DNA of 64,000 bases from Deltaproteobacteria bacterium RBG_13_43_22 (GCA_001797675.1 MGQB01000013.1:60063-124062); one strand, 5' to 3'. Positions 41,995-51,375 are shown, numbered from the stretch's first letter. Notes: generated by a model from the letters alone, not told the origin. A program made the numbers and translations.

Positions 41995-42186
41995 GGCTTT
42001 ATAAAAAGCCCATCAGTCCCGCTTTTCGCAGGATTGCACTGCACCCTTCCCCGGTTTTCACCAGGGCAGGCTTATTGCGGCGTACTTCTTGATACGCCTC
42101 ATTCCTCAGGGCTTGCGCGCCATGCATCTGGAGCTTTTTACTGTGTCGTTTCGCGTCTCATTAGATGACTTTTTGCGAGTTCATCA
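41995..42186. mobile_element. MITE-like element, family A, copy 1
   Basis: Starts GGCTTTATAAAAAGCCCATC and ends with its rough complement GACTTTTTGCGAGTTCATCA. Inside are the family's nested hairpins (CCCCGGTTTTCACCAGGG at 42049-42066 and GGCGTACTTCTTGATACGCC at 42079-42098). Other copies: 50010-50192 (inverted) and 52707-52946. No coding capacity. Confidence 0.65.
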
Positions 42187-42302
42187 TGGATTATTAGTCC
42201 AGGTTTTGAGGTTGTTATTGTCGAATCCCAAAGACAATCCTTTCCACACCCTGCAAGTAATATATCTAATTAAATAAACTATATGTTTTCTGGTAACGTG
42301 GG

Positions 42303-42360
42303 TTTTGGTCACCAAAAGTGAACCAGGAAAATCGACAAAAATGTCGAAAATGGTAACCAG
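42303..42360 (+). promoter_or_regulatory. palindromes upstream of the sigma-54 promoter (candidate activator sites)
   Basis: TTTTGGT-C-ACCAAAA at 42303-42317 and TCGACA-AAAA-TGTCGA at 42332-42347 are perfect inverted repeats, and TGGTAACCA follows at 42351. They lie 80-125 bases before the sigma-54 promoter, where enhancer-binding proteins usually bind. Confidence 0.5.
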
Positions 42361-42425
42361 GGAACAGACGATGCCTGATGAAAAAAGTTAGTTAATACAT
42401 AAAGTTATAAATTATTTAGTTCTTT

Positions 42426-42440
42426 GGCACGGGTCTTGAA
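42426..42440 (+). promoter_or_regulatory. sigma-54 promoter of the Spy-like gene
   Basis: TGGCACGGGTCTTGA matches the -24/-12 consensus TGGCACG-N4-TTGC in all positions but the last C. The GG and the -12 TG are correctly spaced. It is 44 bases before the ATG at 42484. Confidence 0.7.
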
Positions 42441-42483
42441 TTACTAAGAAATTAAGAAAACACCTTTTCTGAAGGAGGAAATA

Positions 42484-42993
42484 ATGTCAGTTAATTTTAA
42501 AATTTGGATGGTTGGATTAGCCCTGGTAGCCATGGGAGGAGTGGCGGTTGCCTCCGGACCAGGATACGGTTTTGGGAATAAGGTGGATTGCCCAGCTGGG
42601 TTTAATCGGTTAAACCTGACCCCGGAACAGAAAACCAACTTAAAGGAATTAAGGGAAAAACACTGGAAGGATACCGTTTCTCTGCGTAATGAAATGCAGA
42701 CCAAGCGGTTGGAACTGAGTACCCTTTGGACCGCCCCGAATCCGGATAAGGATAAGATCCTGGCCAAGCAAAAGGAAATTAATGACTTGCGGGATAAAAT
42801 GCAGGCCAAGACTACGGATTTTCGGCTCGAAATCCGAAAGACCCTGACCCCGGAACAGGCTGCTCAGATCGGAACTTTCAGTTCAGGCAGGGGCTTTCGT
42901 CAAGGCGTGGGTAGGCTTAGAATGTGGCGGCAAGGTCCTTGCGGCGGTCCCGGCCAAGGTGCCGGTTTCGGCTCCGGCGGAAGCCGGTTATGA
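42484..42993 (+). CDS. Spy/CpxP-like periplasmic protein
   Basis: A 169-residue protein with a signal peptide (residues 1-23, 'IWMVGLALVAMGGVAVASG') and a helical core carrying two LTPEQ repeats ('LNLTPEQKTNLKELREKH' and 'KTLTPEQAAQIGTF') as in Spy, CpxP and ZraP. The C-terminus is rich in Gly and basic residues ('GFRQGVGRLRMWRQG', 'GFGSGGSRL'). These periplasmic proteins act as ATP-independent chaperones or metal sensors under envelope stress. A sigma-54 promoter with upstream palindromes precedes it, which resembles zraP control by the ZraSR two-component system, so a metal- or envelope-stress response is likely. It is a single-gene unit closed by a terminator. AAGGAGG is its ribosome site. 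Confidence 0.85.
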   Translation: MSVNFKIWMVGLALVAMGGVAVASGPGYGFGNKVDCPAGFNRLNLTPEQKTNLKELREKHWKDTVSLRNEMQTKRLELSTLWTAPNPDKDKILAKQKEINDLRDKMQAKTTDFRLEIRKTLTPEQAAQIGTFSSGRGFRQGVGRLRMWRQGPCGGPGQGAGFGSGGSRL

Positions 42994-43024
42994 TTTTAAC
43001 CTTTAACCTTATTCTCCTCTCCTC

Positions 43025-43060
43025 AAGGAGGTCCGGCAATATCCGGGCCTCCTTTCATTA
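43025..43060 (+). terminator. intrinsic terminator after the Spy-like gene
   Basis: AAGGAGGTCCGG (43025-43036), loop CAATAT and CCGGGCCTCCTT (43043-43054) give a 12-bp stem with one G-T pair, followed by TCATTATTTC. Confidence 0.8.
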
Positions 43061-43119
43061 TTTCAGATTGAAAAACTAACCAAAGAAATTTGAATTTTTT
43101 CTATTCATCTTTGAAAATT

Positions 43120-43333
43120 GGTCTTAGGGGGTCTTGTTTTTGGAGTTGTCCACTGATATGCCATAAGCTTCTTCGCCGGGCCAAAATTTGAACTTTGGTT
43201 CGAAAGCAGGCCGAAGCCTAAGCCCGAGACAGGCTTGGGTGAATGCCCTGCTTCCAATCAACTTAGTTTTTGGGCCGGTATTAGGCGATGAATTGCCTTT
43301 TGGACAACTCCAAAAACAAGACCCCCTAAGACC
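43120..43333. mobile_element. MITE-like element, family B, intact copy (214 bp)
   Basis: Bounded by perfect 33-bp inverted repeats (43120-43152 and 43301-43333; outermost GGTCTTAGGGGGTCTTG). The inner part has no gene; frames through it are spurious. Less conserved copies are at 23694-23856 and 56866-57080. The element lies between the Spy terminator and the 3' end of eno. Confidence 0.85.
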
Positions 43334-43382
43334 TACGCATCGAATGTGAGAAAAAAATCCTAACATTAAAGAGATTAAGAAT

Positions 43383-44678
<1,296 letters not shown>

Positions 44679-44874
44679 TCAAGTTTTGCCATTACTTCGA
44701 CTTCGATATTATCTATAATTCTATCATAAACGACCTCCGGCCTAAAGGTAAAAAGGCAAGCCATCATTTTTTTGGTTTTAAGACAATACCCTTGACAAAA
44801 TCTCTTTTTGCGGCCTATGAAAAAACCTTGATAATAGAATTTAAAAAGTGAACTCCGAAAAGGAGAACCATTCC

Positions 44875-45417
44875 ATGAATCTGGCCGAAAGATGGAAACG
44901 AATCCAATCAAAAACCGTCCAGTCATTACGTATTTTTACCATCCGGGAAGATCGATATCAATTACCCCGATATCATCGGGAAGCCTCCTTTTACATCCTG
45001 GAAAGCCAAGACTGGGTTAATGTGATCCCGTTAACCGAGGATGAAAATATTCTCTTAATACGGCAATTCCGTTTTGGAATCGAAGAGGTGACCTTGGAGA
45101 TACCCGGGGGAATCGTGGAATCCGGATATACCCCCCTAGCCGCCGGGCAGAAGGAGCTTCTTGAAGAGACCGGCTATCAATCCGAGGTCTGGGAATATCT
45201 GGGTTGTGTCCACCCTAACCCGGCCTTTTTAACCAACCGCTGCCATAGTTTTTTGGCCAGGGGCGTGAAAAAGATCGCCGACATGACCCCCGAGGAGAGT
45301 GAAGAATTCGAGCTGATTGAAGTCCCTTTTTCGGAAATAAAAGACTTGATCGGAAAGGGGGAGATCACCCACTCCCTGGTGATCTGCGCCTTTCATTGGT
45401 ATGGACTTCATCGCTGA
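44875..45417 (+). CDS. Nudix hydrolase of the ADP-ribose/ADP-sugar pyrophosphatase type
   Basis: The 180-residue protein starts at the ATG at 44875 with AAGGAG at the proper distance; the in-frame GTG at 44848 has no such site. The Nudix box is 'GGIVESGYTPLAAGQKELLEETGY'. The core REUXEE helix is kept as KELLEE, but the first Glu of GX5E is Tyr (SGY for PGE) and the Arg is Lys. 'EIPGGIVE' and a preceding 'IRQFRFGIEEVTLEIP' are as in NudF-like ADP-ribose pyrophosphatases. It probably removes ADP-ribose-like or nucleotide-sugar metabolites in the cytoplasm; the altered residues leave some doubt about activity. Confidence 0.86.
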   Translation: MNLAERWKRIQSKTVQSLRIFTIREDRYQLPRYHREASFYILESQDWVNVIPLTEDENILLIRQFRFGIEEVTLEIPGGIVESGYTPLAAGQKELLEETGYQSEVWEYLGCVHPNPAFLTNRCHSFLARGVKKIADMTPEESEEFELIEVPFSEIKDLIGKGEITHSLVICAFHWYGLHR

Positions 45418-45543
45418 ATAAATATTACGGTTGGTGAAGTGATCAAAAGAGAGGAAGAAAAAGTCATTATCTTGGATTGACCTTCAATAATCCATATGAT
45501 ACATTAGGTTCTTAAAATAACAAAACTTTTTTGGAGGATACTC

Positions 45544-45645
45544 ATGGCAAAATCAATGGACACCAGGAAGGAAACAAAAAAGAAACCGGCCAAAACAGCC
45601 AAAGAAAAAAAGAAGGCCAAGCAGGAAAAGAAGAAAGGAAAGTAA
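45544..45645 (+). CDS. 33-residue Lys-rich small protein
   Basis: ATG at 45544 with GGAGG eight bases before it encodes MAKSMDTRKETKKKPAKTAK and a Lys/Glu-rich tail ending KKKGK. Fifteen of 33 residues are Lys. Very short basic proteins with the same opening ('MAKSM...KK..KKKPAKT..EK') are annotated in many proteobacteria as hypothetical. The charge suggests nucleic-acid binding or an unstructured peptide. It is too short for usual ORF cut-offs, but the ribosome site and codon pattern support it. Confidence 0.6.
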   Translation: MAKSMDTRKETKKKPAKTAKEKKKAKQEKKKGK

Positions 45646-45713
45646 TCAGGACCTCGGCAAAAAAATAAACACGGAAAAGAAGAAAATGCCATTTGAAAGA
45701 TTTGACCCCATTC

Positions 45714-45750
45714 GGATTGACCTTGAACAAAACTGAACATTTTTCAAAGA
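45714..45750. repeat. fragment of MITE-like family C (right end)
   Basis: GGATTGACCTTGAACAAAAC followed by TGAACATTTTTCAAAG matches the right end of the family C element (19001-19037). No left end is present close by. Confidence 0.45.
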
Positions 45751-45811
45751 TCTCACAGATAAAAACCAACCGAAGAAAACGGGGGTTTTAATTTCCAGCG
45801 GGTCTAAGGGC

Positions 45812-46156
45812 CTATTTTGTCCCGGCCTTGACCGACTCCTTTTCATACCATAACGAAAAGGCATACATCCCTATATACCGGTCGTCTTCGTCAATCAAAC
45901 CTTTACAGATCTCCCAGGCCCCTTGACCAAAGGCGTTGCTGTAATTCGAAAAATCACAGGCGGCTAAAAAGGCCCGGGTTAAATCCAAGGCCGTTCGATT
46001 CAGCTTTCCTTTCCGCAAATCAATTGGATCGTTCGGTTCCATAAAAGGGTCCCAGACCTCATACCCTTTTTTCAAGATGCGTTGTTGAAGTTTCGGGGAC
46101 ATACTATCGAATATGGCCTTTTTTCTGGCTTCTTCTTCCGGTGTTAAATTGGCCAT
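45812..46156 (-). CDS. conserved hypothetical protein, 114 residues
   Basis: The 114-residue product starts 'MANLTPEEEARKKAIFDSMSPKLQQRILKKGYEVWDPF', a pattern I recognise only as a hypothetical protein of Desulfobacterota. It is soluble and mostly helical ('LDLTRAFLAACDFSNYSNAFGQGAWEICKGL'), with no known catalytic motif. The ATG at 46156 has AGAGGA upstream; a TTG two codons earlier is also in frame. It is the last gene of the leftward group glycosyltransferase, YcaO-TPR, YkgJ and this one, 59 bases after the YkgJ gene, so it may belong to that unit. Confidence 0.7.
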   Translation of the reverse strand: MANLTPEEEARKKAIFDSMSPKLQQRILKKGYEVWDPFMEPNDPIDLRKGKLNRTALDLTRAFLAACDFSNYSNAFGQGAWEICKGLIDEDDRYIGMYAFSLWYEKESVKAGTK

Positions 46157-46215
46157 AAGCAATCCTCTCTATACTATTACGATACTTCCGTTCGGCTTTA
46201 AGTGTTTAGTCCTGT

Positions 46216-46869
46216 TCAACCAGACGGCAATCCAAAAAATTCCTCGTCATAATCGGTCAGCAAGGCCGAAGAAAGGGGCACCAGCCTTTCCTGCAAAGGG
46301 GAGTCACCGATCCCTATTTCTTTTAACAAATCTTTTGACAACTCCAAAAGCCGGGTATTTATTTTATCGAGATGAATAGTCGGATAAGCGGTCCCTTCCT
46401 GAAAGCCGGATATTCCGCAGGTATGACCTTCCCCTCGGATCGCTGTGGGAACCCCATAAACCCGGCAGGTGATCGGTCGGCATTCATAGAGGTCACAAAG
46501 ATCCTCCCCGTTTAAGAAAGGACACCGAATGCGCTCCCGGGAGAGGGAAGAAAGGACATCGTCCTCCCTTGGCTTTCCTTGGGTTACCATTTTATGAAGT
46601 TTTCTTTTGATTCGATAGGCCTGCCTATCGGCGGTATTCGCCCTTTCCAGGATCTCCTCCTGGTCTTTTTTTTCTTTATTTCGAAAAAAATGATAGTTCA
46701 GATAAACCGCTTCGATCAGGGAAAGGTCAAAAACAGCGAAACAACAGTCGCAACACCGCTTATCACATCGGACTTCCTTTGGAAAGTTGCTTTTGATTTT
46801 ACCGACGCCTTTTTCAATCTCGGCGACCAGAGACTCATATTTTTTAAAGGTCTTATTAAAATCCAACAT
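46216..46869 (-). CDS. YkgJ-family Cys-cluster protein
   Basis: A 217-residue protein with the YkgJ/UPF0153 pattern of Cys: 'CDKRCCDCCFAVFDLSLIEA' near residue 35, 'RIRCPFLNGEDLCDLYECRPITCRVYG' near residues 115-140, and an additional Cys in 'EGHTCGISGF'. The family is thought to bind zinc or an Fe-S cluster, and some members occur next to modification enzymes. The long central helix ('RNKEKKDQEEILERANTADRQAYRIKRKL') is charged. It begins 55 bases after the YcaO-TPR gene on the same strand, and partnership with that enzyme is suggested by position only. Confidence 0.87.
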   Translation of the reverse strand: MLDFNKTFKKYESLVAEIEKGVGKIKSNFPKEVRCDKRCCDCCFAVFDLSLIEAVYLNYHFFRNKEKKDQEEILERANTADRQAYRIKRKLHKMVTQGKPREDDVLSSLSRERIRCPFLNGEDLCDLYECRPITCRVYGVPTAIRGEGHTCGISGFQEGTAYPTIHLDKINTRLLELSKDLLKEIGIGDSPLQERLVPLSSALLTDYDEEFFGLPSG

Positions 46870-46924
46870 GGGAATGAATGCTTTTCTTTTTCGACGAACG
46901 CTGAACGACGAACGTTAAAATGAA

Positions 46925-48667
46925 TTATCCTTCTTTTATTTCTATCAACCGGGTCAATTTTTCAATATTATCCCTGGCAAAGGCTATCGTTGGATCCAGG
47001 TCCAGGGCCATCTGATAGAGTTTAACAGCCTCGGGATAATGACCCAACTCCCGGAGGTTGGATCCGATATTGGCATAATCGATCCCGGAACCCGGGTCGA
47101 TCTCAACGGCCCGTTCAAAGGCCTCAATCGCTTTATGGTGCTCCTTTAATTTAAAGTAACAAAAGCCCAGGGTGTTGTAAATCTCTTTTTGATCGGGATT
47201 ATAGGATTCGGCCTTTTTGAGAGACTCAATGGCCGGCTTGTACTGTTCCAGGTCCTTCAAGCAGACCCCAATATGGCAGTAAATACTGCTCAGATCAATA
47301 TTCCGCGGATTCAAATCCAGGGCCTTCTTGAAATAATTCATGGCTTCTTCCGGCTGTTCGTTTCTTTCCAGAGCGAATCCCAGGAAGAAATTGACTTCAT
47401 AACGGTCGGGAAAAACCCGGATGATCTTTTGGAGTTCGGAGGCGGCCTCTCCGGGGTCCTCCATCATGGAGACCAGTTTAACCAAATGGAAAAGGACCCC
47501 CGTATGTCTGGTCCGGTCCCGGAAATGGGCCCCGGGAATAATGGTATAAACGGCCGGGATCCCTAACTTGGGATGGGTGACATTGACCATGTACACTTCC
47601 AGGCCGACCCGGGACAAGGCCTGAACACAGGATTCAATTTCCTGCTGGATATTTTCATGGGAAAGATTGGGTAGGTCCGTGATCGGTATGGTCTTGGGGT
47701 CGGCCATGACATATTGGGCATCTTCCAGACGTTGATATTTGGGAAGGGTGGGGCGATAGCGGGTCCGACTGTTAAAATCTCCGGCCAATTGGGCAATTTC
47801 CGTGACTGCCCGGATCAATGATTTTTCCGGATTAGGGGTGGTTCCGGCCGTAAAAACTATTTCACTTTTATCCGGAAAGGTGGAAGGATCATAAGCGATC
47901 GAGCCCACAGTCGGAATGCCGGTATCCAAGGAAAAATCTTTAAGAAACAAGTTGATCCCCAATTGATCGAATTTTTGAATCAGATCCCTGGCCGCCGGAT
48001 CGGATACCGAGGCGGGATCGATGGTTGGCGTCAGCATCAGATCATGACTGATAACCGAAGAGACATGACGTTCCACTATTTCACACAATCCCTGTAAAAC
48101 GGCCTCTTCTAGGGTGTTGCCGGCTGAAGGCCCGTTGTATTCATGGATCAGATAAAACCAGTCGATGGGGACCAGTTGATCCTTTTTTTGGGTCAGATTA
48201 TAGGCCCAAACCCAGTATAAGGGGATTTGTTCAAACACTTCTTTGATTTTTTCCAGGTCTTTTGATTGATCGTAAAAACAAAGGGCCAGGGCTTCAAAGG
48301 GCAGGGCCCGGTCTTTGATGTTTCGGTAGGTTTCCCGGATAAAAGGGCGGGTTTTAATAAAATGAAAGAAACTGAACCGTTCGGCCAATTCCATCAGGGC
48401 ACTGGCTTCGGACTGTTCCGGGGTCCCCCCTTTACCCATCTGTTTCTGGGTTCCGATGATCCGGACCGCATCCAGGCCGCAACGGCTGATATAGATGGGG
48501 ATTCCTAATCTCCCGCTGTCTATCCGTATGGTTTCTTTCAGGATATCCAGGTCCACTTCTTTTAGCAGAGCCCGAACCCGGGCAATCGTTTCCTGGGGGG
48601 TTCTGGCCTTATCCTGATCGTAGGTATAAGTTTTAAAACAATCCTGAAGCTTAATCCCTGATAACAT
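46925..48667 (-). CDS. YcaO-domain protein fused to TPR repeats
   Basis: A 580-residue protein. The N-terminal 390 residues are a YcaO ATPase domain: 'GKGGTPEQSEASALMELAER' (from residue 78; first ATP/Mg motif, SAxxEAxER type) and 'YNGPSAGNTLEEAVLQGLCE', continuing IVERH (second motif, NG.AaGnt.eEA..hal.ElieRd). Residues about 400-575 hold four or five TPR repeats ('VNFFLGFALERNEQPEEAMNYFKKALDLNP', 'IYNTLGFCYFKLKEHHKAIEAFERAVEIDP' and others) instead of the Pro-rich YcaO C-terminus. YcaO enzymes phosphorylate peptide amides to make azolines, thioamides or amidines, and E. coli YcaO assists RimO methylthiolation of S12. No precursor peptide, TfuA or azoline dehydrogenase was found nearby. Confidence 0.88.
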   Translation of the reverse strand: MLSGIKLQDCFKTYTYDQDKARTPQETIARVRALLKEVDLDILKETIRIDSGRLGIPIYISRCGLDAVRIIGTQKQMGKGGTPEQSEASALMELAERFSFFHFIKTRPFIRETYRNIKDRALPFEALALCFYDQSKDLEKIKEVFEQIPLYWVWAYNLTQKKDQLVPIDWFYLIHEYNGPSAGNTLEEAVLQGLCEIVERHVSSVISHDLMLTPTIDPASVSDPAARDLIQKFDQLGINLFLKDFSLDTGIPTVGSIAYDPSTFPDKSEIVFTAGTTPNPEKSLIRAVTEIAQLAGDFNSRTRYRPTLPKYQRLEDAQYVMADPKTIPITDLPNLSHENIQQEIESCVQALSRVGLEVYMVNVTHPKLGIPAVYTIIPGAHFRDRTRHTGVLFHLVKLVSMMEDPGEAASELQKIIRVFPDRYEVNFFLGFALERNEQPEEAMNYFKKALDLNPRNIDLSSIYCHIGVCLKDLEQYKPAIESLKKAESYNPDQKEIYNTLGFCYFKLKEHHKAIEAFERAVEIDPGSGIDYANIGSNLRELGHYPEAVKLYQMALDLDPTIAFARDNIEKLTRLIEIKEG

Positions 48668-48799
48668 AAAGGCTCCTCCTAATAATTCCTTTTCCCCCGT
48701 TTCATAAATACTTCTAATCCGAAAATGTTTTTTTGAGATGAGCCCGTTCAGCCTTTAGCAGTCGGCAGTCAGGAACACCTTTTACCCTTTGCCCCATAA

Positions 48800-49897
48800 C
48801 TATGGCCCCTTTCTTATTTCCATCCACTCCAAAATCCTTCTGGCCGCCACTTGTGCCCCATCGGTCCTGATTTCAGGCTGAATCCGGGGTTGACTGGAAA
48901 GTCTTTCCAGATAAGACTCCCAATTGCCGGAATATAAATCTTCTTTCGGCATATAGCAACAAGACAAATGGCTTTTGATCCCTTCGACCAATATCGGATA
49001 TTCGGGGAATTCTCCTCGGTCGGAATAGATCATCGGGGTACCATGAGACAGGCAATCGGCCACTATCCCATATCCGGCTTTGGTGATAACCAGATCGGCA
49101 GCGCAGACCAGATCGATAAAAGAGAACTCCCCTCCTTCCACTTTCCTGAAAATGTTTGATTCCAAGTTCAGGGGAGGCCTGATTAAGAACAGGTATTCGG
49201 AGGATAATTGCTCGATTTTTTTCGCTCCCTGATCATGTAGTTCCACCTGACTGAAACCAACCAAACCGATTTTACGGTCCTGAGGAAGATCAAGGGCAAG
49301 TCTAATCCGGTCTTTTTCTTTCTCAGATCTTCTGGTCACCAAGGGAATGTCTTCGATCCTGCGAAAGGCCTCCATCTTTCCATAAAAAGGCAGCCGCAGT
49401 AAGAGATCTCCTTCCCGGTAATATCCACGGATAGCCTCGGACAAGGAATACCATTCCGGATCCCATTTCCCGTAGTGAGCATAGATCCAATCCCAGGAGA
49501 AATTGCTTATACCGACCGACGGCAATCCTAATCTTCCGGCAGCGGCCAAGGGGATAAAAGGGATGTCGCAAACGATCCCGGAAATACCCTGGTCGGAGAA
49601 AAATTTTTGCTCCTTCCGTATCCGTTCCTCAGCCGAAGCCAGGAGTTTTATAACGCTCTTTTTTGTTTTTTCCAGATCAAAACGGATATTGTCTATTTGC
49701 TCAAGGCCAACATCAAAGCCTTCAAACAGGATCTCCACCGGGCGGGATAACCCCTCCTTAAACAAAAATACGGGGGTGGTTGTCTTGATAATGACCTTAC
49801 ACCCCAACTTAATCAATTCGTTGATGATCTGGATGGAGCGAACCGCATGGCCGTAACCATGTCCTGAGATATAATAGACCACTTTTGGGAAAGGCAT
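48800..49897 (-). CDS. glycosyltransferase-fold protein (MurG-like GT-B, arabinokinase N-domain type)
   Basis: The 365-residue protein begins 'KVVYYISGHGYGHAVRSIQIINELIKLG', the GHG-x-GHaxR motif of a GT-B group that includes the N-terminal half of plant arabinokinases and MurG-like enzymes. The C-terminal half has 'LVGFSQVELHDQG', 'FIDLVCAADLVITKAGYGIVADCLSHGTPMIYSDRGEFPEYPI', the usual nucleotide-sugar loop (ADlvItkaGygtv.Eal..g.P...ip...f.Eq). The donor and acceptor are unknown. It is 132 bases upstream of the YcaO-TPR gene on the same strand. Cytosolic or peripheral membrane. Confidence 0.82.
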   Translation of the reverse strand: MPFPKVVYYISGHGYGHAVRSIQIINELIKLGCKVIIKTTTPVFLFKEGLSRPVEILFEGFDVGLEQIDNIRFDLEKTKKSVIKLLASAEERIRKEQKFFSDQGISGIVCDIPFIPLAAAGRLGLPSVGISNFSWDWIYAHYGKWDPEWYSLSEAIRGYYREGDLLLRLPFYGKMEAFRRIEDIPLVTRRSEKEKDRIRLALDLPQDRKIGLVGFSQVELHDQGAKKIEQLSSEYLFLIRPPLNLESNIFRKVEGGEFSFIDLVCAADLVITKAGYGIVADCLSHGTPMIYSDRGEFPEYPILVEGIKSHLSCCYMPKEDLYSGNWESYLERLSSQPRIQPEIRTDGAQVAARRILEWMEIRKGP

Positions 49898-50009
49898 AAA
49901 GAGTTTAAAAAAGGAAATTGAATAAATCGATTGGCTTGATCATTATTTTCAAAATTGCATATTTCATTGATAATATGCTATCATCAAAATTATTGATTTG
50001 GTCATCAAG

Positions 50010-50192
50010 GCTTGATGAATTCGTAAAAAGTCATCAAAGGGGACGGCATAGTAAAAAGCTCCAGATGCCAGGCGTGCAAATCCTGGGGAATGAGGCGTAC
50101 AGAGAGGTACGCCGCAATAAGCCTGCCCCGGTGAAAACCGGGGAAGGATGCAGCACAACACAGCATATGGACTTTTGACGAAGCCGTCAAGG
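50010..50192. mobile_element. MITE-like element, family A, copy 2 (inverted)
   Basis: Ends: GCTTGATGAATTCGTAAAAA at the left and the imperfect complement GACTTTTGACGAAGCCGTCA at the right (about 22 of 25 paired). Internal hairpins GGCGTACAGAGAGGTACGCC (50093-50112) and CCCCGGTGAAAACCGGGG (50126-50143) are perfect. It reads in the opposite orientation to the copies at 41995 and 52707. It ends 12 bases before the SPOR gene start, so that gene's promoter must lie in or before it. Confidence 0.75.
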
Positions 50193-50204
50193 CTTGGAGT
50201 CGCC

Positions 50205-50993
50205 GTGAAACGTTCTGTTTTAGCCCTAATCATAGCCGGTCTGCTCATCGGGGATCCGTTGACCCTTCGGAGCGCCAATAATCTCTGGGCCGAAAATACC
50301 ATCCGGTTCGTTCTCCAGGTGTCCGCTTACTCGACATTGGAGGGGGCGCAAAAGGAGATTGAGCATCTAAAATCATTTAAAATTACCGCCCATTATACAA
50401 CCAAGGAAGATCGGAACCAGAAAAAATGGTTTGCCGTCTATATCGATCATTATGGAACTAAAGAGGAGGCCACCCGGTCTGGAAACCAATTAGTCCAGAA
50501 AGGGTTCATCCAAAATTTCTTTATTTTTCCCATGGAAGTTAAGTCGGAACCGCCTTCCAAAACTAAAGAAATACCTGCCCCTCCCGAAACCCCTTCTAGA
50601 AAAGAACCCAAACCAAAACCCGGTAAAAGTCCCGGTTTTTCAGGGCCTATCGTTATTAAAGAAGAAGAAAACGCCCTTCGTATTTATATCTTTGTCGACC
50701 GAAAATTTTTACCCAAGATTTCCGTCGATAAAAACGCCGAGGGTTCCCGTCTTATTGCCGTTTTTAAAAACGTCAAAAAATCCCTTATACCGATTGAATT
50801 TCATCAGGCCAAGTCCAAACCGCTGTTGTCCTTTGATGTATCCAGCCAGGGCCCTGATTGTATTTTTAGCCTACGGTTAAGTTCAGATTATAATTATGAT
50901 GTATCCCAGAATTATTTTGAAAAGGAAAAAATCTACTCATTAAAAATCGGAAGGGAACCGACCGTAAACCCCAACCCGGAGACTAAGGAATAA
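50205..50993 (+). CDS. SPOR-domain secreted protein
   Basis: The 262-residue protein starts at GTG 50205 (GGAG five bases before), which gives a clear signal peptide, 'KRSVLALIIAGLLIGDPLTL'. The longer frame back to 50148 lies inside a MITE-like element. A SPOR domain follows at residues about 36-115 ('RFVLQVSAYSTLEGAQKEIEHLK' and 'KKWFAVYIDHYGTKEEATRSGNQLVQKGFIQNFFIF'), a fold that binds denuded peptidoglycan at division sites. After a Pro/Lys-rich linker the C-terminal 100 residues ('ALRIYIFVDRKFLPKISVDKNAEGSRLIAVFKN') resemble an AMIN-type beta fold. It probably acts in the cell envelope. Its 3' end overlaps the convergent yjbQ by 11 bases. Confidence 0.8.
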   Translation: MKRSVLALIIAGLLIGDPLTLRSANNLWAENTIRFVLQVSAYSTLEGAQKEIEHLKSFKITAHYTTKEDRNQKKWFAVYIDHYGTKEEATRSGNQLVQKGFIQNFFIFPMEVKSEPPSKTKEIPAPPETPSRKEPKPKPGKSPGFSGPIVIKEEENALRIYIFVDRKFLPKISVDKNAEGSRLIAVFKNVKKSLIPIEFHQAKSKPLLSFDVSSQGPDCIFSLRLSSDYNYDVSQNYFEKEKIYSLKIGREPTVNPNPETKE

Positions 50994-51375
50994 TTTTTAC
51001 CAAAACCTTCCGAGTTCTTGGGCCGTCAAATTCACAAAAAAACAGGGATTGCCAGGTGCCCAGGACCATTCGGCCGTTTTCAATCATAATCAAAACCGAA
51101 GAACCGATCAGGCTGCTCTTTATATGCGCCGGGGAATTCCCTTCCCCGTGACGATAAGGCCCTTTGGAAGGGATCACCTGATTCAGTATTTTCAGGATGT
51201 CTTCCTGAACACTGGGATCAGCCCCTTCATTGATAGTAATTCCCGCGGTCGTATGAGGGATAAAGACCAAGGCCAGCCCATCCAGGACCCGGGTATTTAC
51301 AATCACCTTTTCCACTTCCCGGGTAATATCCAGAAACTCCGTCTGCCGAGAGGTGGTTATCGATAAAGTAATCAT
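50983..51375 (-). CDS. YjbQ/UPF0047 family protein (secondary thiamine-phosphate synthase type)
   Basis: A 130-residue protein that aligns end to end with YjbQ: 'SITTSRQTEFLDITREVEKVI', 'GLALVFIPHTTAGITINEGADPSVQEDI' (conserved HTTAgi.iNE.aDpdV..Dl), 'YRHGEGNSPAHIKSSLIGSSVLIMIENGRMVLGTWQSLFFCEFDGPR'. The His of HTT and HGEGNS are the likely catalytic/metal residues. E. coli YjbQ has weak thiamine phosphate synthase activity, and the physiological role is unsettled. It overlaps the SPOR gene at the 3' ends and lies 27 bases after the 411-residue unknown on the same strand, so it is possibly co-transcribed with it. Confidence 0.93.
   Translation of the reverse strand: MITLSITTSRQTEFLDITREVEKVIVNTRVLDGLALVFIPHTTAGITINEGADPSVQEDILKILNQVIPSKGPYRHGEGNSPAHIKSSLIGSSVLIMIENGRMVLGTWQSLFFCEFDGPRTRKVLVKIIP

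Noticed and set aside
49964..50302. 112-residue minus-strand ORF
   Set aside because: It is a read-through of the family A MITE-like element; the SPOR gene on the other strand is the real gene.
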